DNA of 64,000 bases from assembly GCA_900143635.1 (NCBI GenBank), contig FREY01000004.1, forward strand, positions 186,001-250,000. The letters are read 5' to 3'. A program made the translations under genes and the position numbers. The notes below the pieces were generated by a model, which saw only the letters and a program-made list of their open reading frames with translations, had not been told where the DNA came from and made no database searches. Below, piece by piece: positions 61,547 to 64,000 of the stretch (position 1 is its first letter; each line of letters opens with the position of its first letter). The DNA is from Rhodobacteraceae bacterium Alg231-04. Its GTDB lineage: Bacteria > Pseudomonadota > Alphaproteobacteria > Rhodobacterales > Rhodobacteraceae.

Positions 61547-63964
61547 TCAGCCGCGCATGCGGGACCCGTCTGCATCGAACAGAACCTCGGTGATCAGCGT
61601 GGCCTTGCACCTCTTGCCGAGGATCTCGATCTCGACCTTGAGGCCTGCTTCGGCTTTCTCTACCGGAACAAAGGCCTGTGCAATGGATTTCTGCGCGTAG
61701 TGGCTGTAGCCGCCGGAGGTACAGAACCCCACGACCGCATCCTCCAGCCAGACCGGTTCATAGGCGTTCACATCGGCGTCTGTGGCCTCAACCGCAAAGG
61801 CGCAGAGCCTTCGCGCGGGGCCTGCATCGCGTTCTGCTTCCGCAGCGGCGCGACCAATGAAATCGGCCGCTTTCTTGAAGCTGATGAAGCGATCCAGCCC
61901 GGTTTCGGCGCAGGTGTAGTCGGGTGAGAATTCCGATAGCCAAGAGCCAAAGAACTTGTCCAGACGCAAGGACATCATCGCGCGCATCCCAAAGGGTTTC
62001 ATACCGTGCTTCTGCCCTTCGCCCCACAGCACATCCCATAGCGCCCGCTGGCTGGGCAGATCGCAGTAAATCTCATAGCCCAGATCACCGGTATAGCTCA
62101 CGCGCTGCACAATGCAGTCGGCCATGCCGACGGTCATCCGGCGCACATCCATGAACTTCATATCTGAAATATCTTGCCGTGTGCAGGCGGCCAGAACCGC
62201 GCGCGCCTTGGGGCCGGCGATCTGGAAACCGTTGCGGGTGTCAGAGATATTCTCGACCCGCACGTCGCCCTCGAGGTTCTGGAGGAACCAGCGCATGTGG
62301 AAGGCTTGGCTGCCGTAAGAGGCGGTGAGCTGGAATTCCTCCTCGCCAAGGCAGGAGATCGTGAAATCGCCGATGATACGGCCCTTGGGGCTGAGCATCG
62401 GGGTGAGCGACAGGCGGCCCTGTTTCGGCACCCGGCCGGCCATGATGCGGTCCAGCCATTTGCGCGCATCCCGTCCGGTGACGGCGTATTTGCCGAAGTT
62501 ATGGGTTTCATTGATGCCCACGGCCTCGCGAACTGCCTTTACCTCGCGCGCGGTGGCGTCAAAGGCGTTGGAGCGGCGGAAGCTGGGGGTTTCAAAACGC
62601 GGCTCATCGCCTGCCGCGAAATAGTTCACCACTTCCAGCCCGTATTGCTGACCCCAGACCGCGCCCATGCCGTCAAAGATGTCGTACATCGGCGTGGTGC
62701 GGAAGGGGCGGGCGGCGGGCAGTTCCTCGTTCGGATAGGCGACGCTGAACCGCTTTTGATAGTTCTCCACCACCTTCGGAAGTGTATAGCCGGGGGTGAT
62801 CCATTTTCCAAAGCGCGCCACGTCCATCGCGGTGGTGTCGCGTTCGCACTCGCCTTCAATCATCCACTGCGCCAGCATCAGGCCAACACCGCCGCCTTGG
62901 CTGAAGCCAGCCATCACGCCGCAGGCGGACCAATAGTTGCGCACGCCCGGAATGGGCCCGACCAGCGGGTTGCCGTCAGGGGCAAAGGTGAAGGGGCCAT
63001 GGATCACCGATTTGACGCCTGCGACCTCCAGTGCGGGGAAGCGTTTATACGCAAAATCAATGCTTTCCTCGATCTTGTCAAAGTCATCCTGCAACAATTC
63101 GTGACCAAAATCCCATGACGTGCCATCCACCGCCCAGGGCTTACAGGTCTGCTCATAAAAGCCGATGCAAAGCCCGCGGCCTTCCTGGCGCAGATAGCTT
63201 TCGCCGGCCGGGTCCATCACATGCGGATGCTCGCCGCCTGCGTCGATAATCTCGGCGATCATCGGTACTTCTTCGGTCACCAGATACTGGTGCTCCATCG
63301 GGTGCAGCGGCAGGTAGATGCCCGCCATCGCCCCCACTTCGCGCGCCCAGAGCCCGCCTGCATTGACGATATGTTCGGCGTGGATGGTGCCCTTATTGGT
63401 GATGATGTCCCAGGTGCCGTCAGGGCGCTGGTTGGTCTCCTTCACCATGCAATGGGTTTCGATGGTGGCGCCGCCCATGCGCGCCGCCTTGGCATAGGCG
63501 TGGGTCGTTCCAGACGGGTCAAGGTGGCCGTCGAGCGGATCATAAAGCCCGCCGATAATGCCGTCGGTGTTGGTGACCGGCGCGATCTTCTTGATTTCCT
63601 CGGGCGAGACGATTTCCGTCTCCAGCCCCATGAAGCGGTGTTTGGCGCGCTCTGCCACCAGCATGTCGAACCGGTCCTGATTGTCCGCCAGTGTCACCCC
63701 GCCGACGTGGTGCAGCCCGCAGGACATGCCAGTGATCTCCTCCAGCTCCTTATAGAGCTTGATCGTATAGCCCTGCAGCGCGGCCATATTGGTGTCGCCG
63801 TTCAGCGTATGAAAACCGCCCGCCGCGTGCCAGGTCGAGCCCGAGGTCAGCTCCGAGCGTTCCAGTAGCATGACGTCGGACCAGCCCAGCTTGGTCAGGT
63901 GATAAAGAACAGAGCTGCCGACAACGCCGCCGCCGATCACGGCCACTCGGGTGGTGGTTTTCAT
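61547..63964 (-). CDS. Dimethylglycine/sarcosine dehydrogenase-like FAD oxidoreductase with GcvT domain
   Basis: The 805-residue fusion oxidatively demethylates N-methylated glycines or related compounds and passes the methyl group to tetrahydrofolate. The FAD-binding DAO part (about 6-365) starts AVIGGGVVGSSVLYHLTKLG and contains SGSTWHAAGG, whose histidine (about 46) is the usual covalent flavin site. An FAO-M linker (about 370-425), the GcvT aminomethyltransferase domain (about 430-700) and its C-terminal barrel follow. GAGGGAGG precedes the ATG. Substrate could be dimethylglycine, sarcosine or another osmolyte; neighbours beyond the right edge are not visible. Confidence 0.9.
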   Translation of the reverse strand: MKTTTRVAVIGGGVVGSSVLYHLTKLGWSDVMLLERSELTSGSTWHAAGGFHTLNGDTNMAALQGYTIKLYKELEEITGMSCGLHHVGGVTLADNQDRFDMLVAERAKHRFMGLETEIVSPEEIKKIAPVTNTDGIIGGLYDPLDGHLDPSGTTHAYAKAARMGGATIETHCMVKETNQRPDGTWDIITNKGTIHAEHIVNAGGLWAREVGAMAGIYLPLHPMEHQYLVTEEVPMIAEIIDAGGEHPHVMDPAGESYLRQEGRGLCIGFYEQTCKPWAVDGTSWDFGHELLQDDFDKIEESIDFAYKRFPALEVAGVKSVIHGPFTFAPDGNPLVGPIPGVRNYWSACGVMAGFSQGGGVGLMLAQWMIEGECERDTTAMDVARFGKWITPGYTLPKVVENYQKRFSVAYPNEELPAARPFRTTPMYDIFDGMGAVWGQQYGLEVVNYFAAGDEPRFETPSFRRSNAFDATAREVKAVREAVGINETHNFGKYAVTGRDARKWLDRIMAGRVPKQGRLSLTPMLSPKGRIIGDFTISCLGEEEFQLTASYGSQAFHMRWFLQNLEGDVRVENISDTRNGFQIAGPKARAVLAACTRQDISDMKFMDVRRMTVGMADCIVQRVSYTGDLGYEIYCDLPSQRALWDVLWGEGQKHGMKPFGMRAMMSLRLDKFFGSWLSEFSPDYTCAETGLDRFISFKKAADFIGRAAAEAERDAGPARRLCAFAVEATDADVNAYEPVWLEDAVVGFCTSGGYSHYAQKSIAQAFVPVEKAEAGLKVEIEILGKRCKATLITEVLFDADGSRMRG

Positions 63965-64000
63965 GGGGGTGCCTCCCTCGGGATTGGTGTTTGCCCCATA

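Noticed and set aside
1-64000. CRISPR array
   Set aside because: No regularly spaced short direct repeats with unique spacers were seen anywhere in the window.

Overview
The window looks like a chromosomal segment of a marine Roseobacter-type alphaproteobacterium (Rhodobacteraceae). The support is high GC in the core genes, the linked trpGDC-moaC-moeA genes, a B12-dependent ribonucleotide reductase, Hint/RTX secreted proteins, a dimethylglycine dehydrogenase-like GcvT fusion and an MttB-family methyltransferase. Genus cannot be fixed from the sequence alone.

Layout. 1-6.9 kb: tryptophan genes on the minus strand, with a uracil-DNA glycosylase inside the trpGDC run, moaC and moeA behind it, and an opposing polysaccharide-deacetylase-like gene between trpE and trpG. 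6.9-13.7 kb: housekeeping genes (ppiD, an aminotransferase, gpt, fabI, pdxH, a twin cold-shock protein, a DUF192 protein, tRNA-Pro). 14.4-18.0 kb: nrdJ. 18.3-20.0 kb: an ArsR repressor and an Old Yellow Enzyme gene with matching operator-like sites. 20.1-39.0 kb: mttB, two-gene and single-gene metabolic units (cysS, cimA, squalene/phytoene synthase-like), MFS and TauE transporters, repair and RNA-modification genes, an arginase/ornithine cyclodeaminase operon with a divergent Lrp regulator, a FAS1/RTX exported protein, dsbB and a DedA-like gene.

39.16-56.21 kb is a genomic island of about 17 kb. It has split a tRNA-Leu(CAA) gene exactly in the anticodon arm: the 5' half lies at the left end and the 3' half at the right end, each carrying the 13-bp core GGATTCAAAATCC. 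Nothing at the left junction restores the tRNA, but the island carries a complete, different tRNA-Leu(CAA) on the minus strand just inside its right end. The cargo is AT-rich on the left (tyrosine integrase, LprI-like secreted protein, DUF805 protein, serine resolvase, a frameshifted gene, and a polymerase-palm-like protein with a small downstream ORF and a structured non-coding region upstream). On the right is a type I restriction-modification operon (hsdM-hsdS-membrane coiled-coil gene-hsdR-YgjP-type peptidase). A dead IS1380-type transposase lies between the two parts.

56.3-64 kb returns to core-like sequence: a PAS-GAF sensor, a large exported LamG-like/RTX/Hint protein, a MocA-like nucleotidyltransferase and a dimethylglycine dehydrogenase-like enzyme.

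The most unusual signals are the island that destroys its target tRNA gene while supplying a substitute, and the uncharacterised polymerase-like protein with its structured upstream region inside that island.
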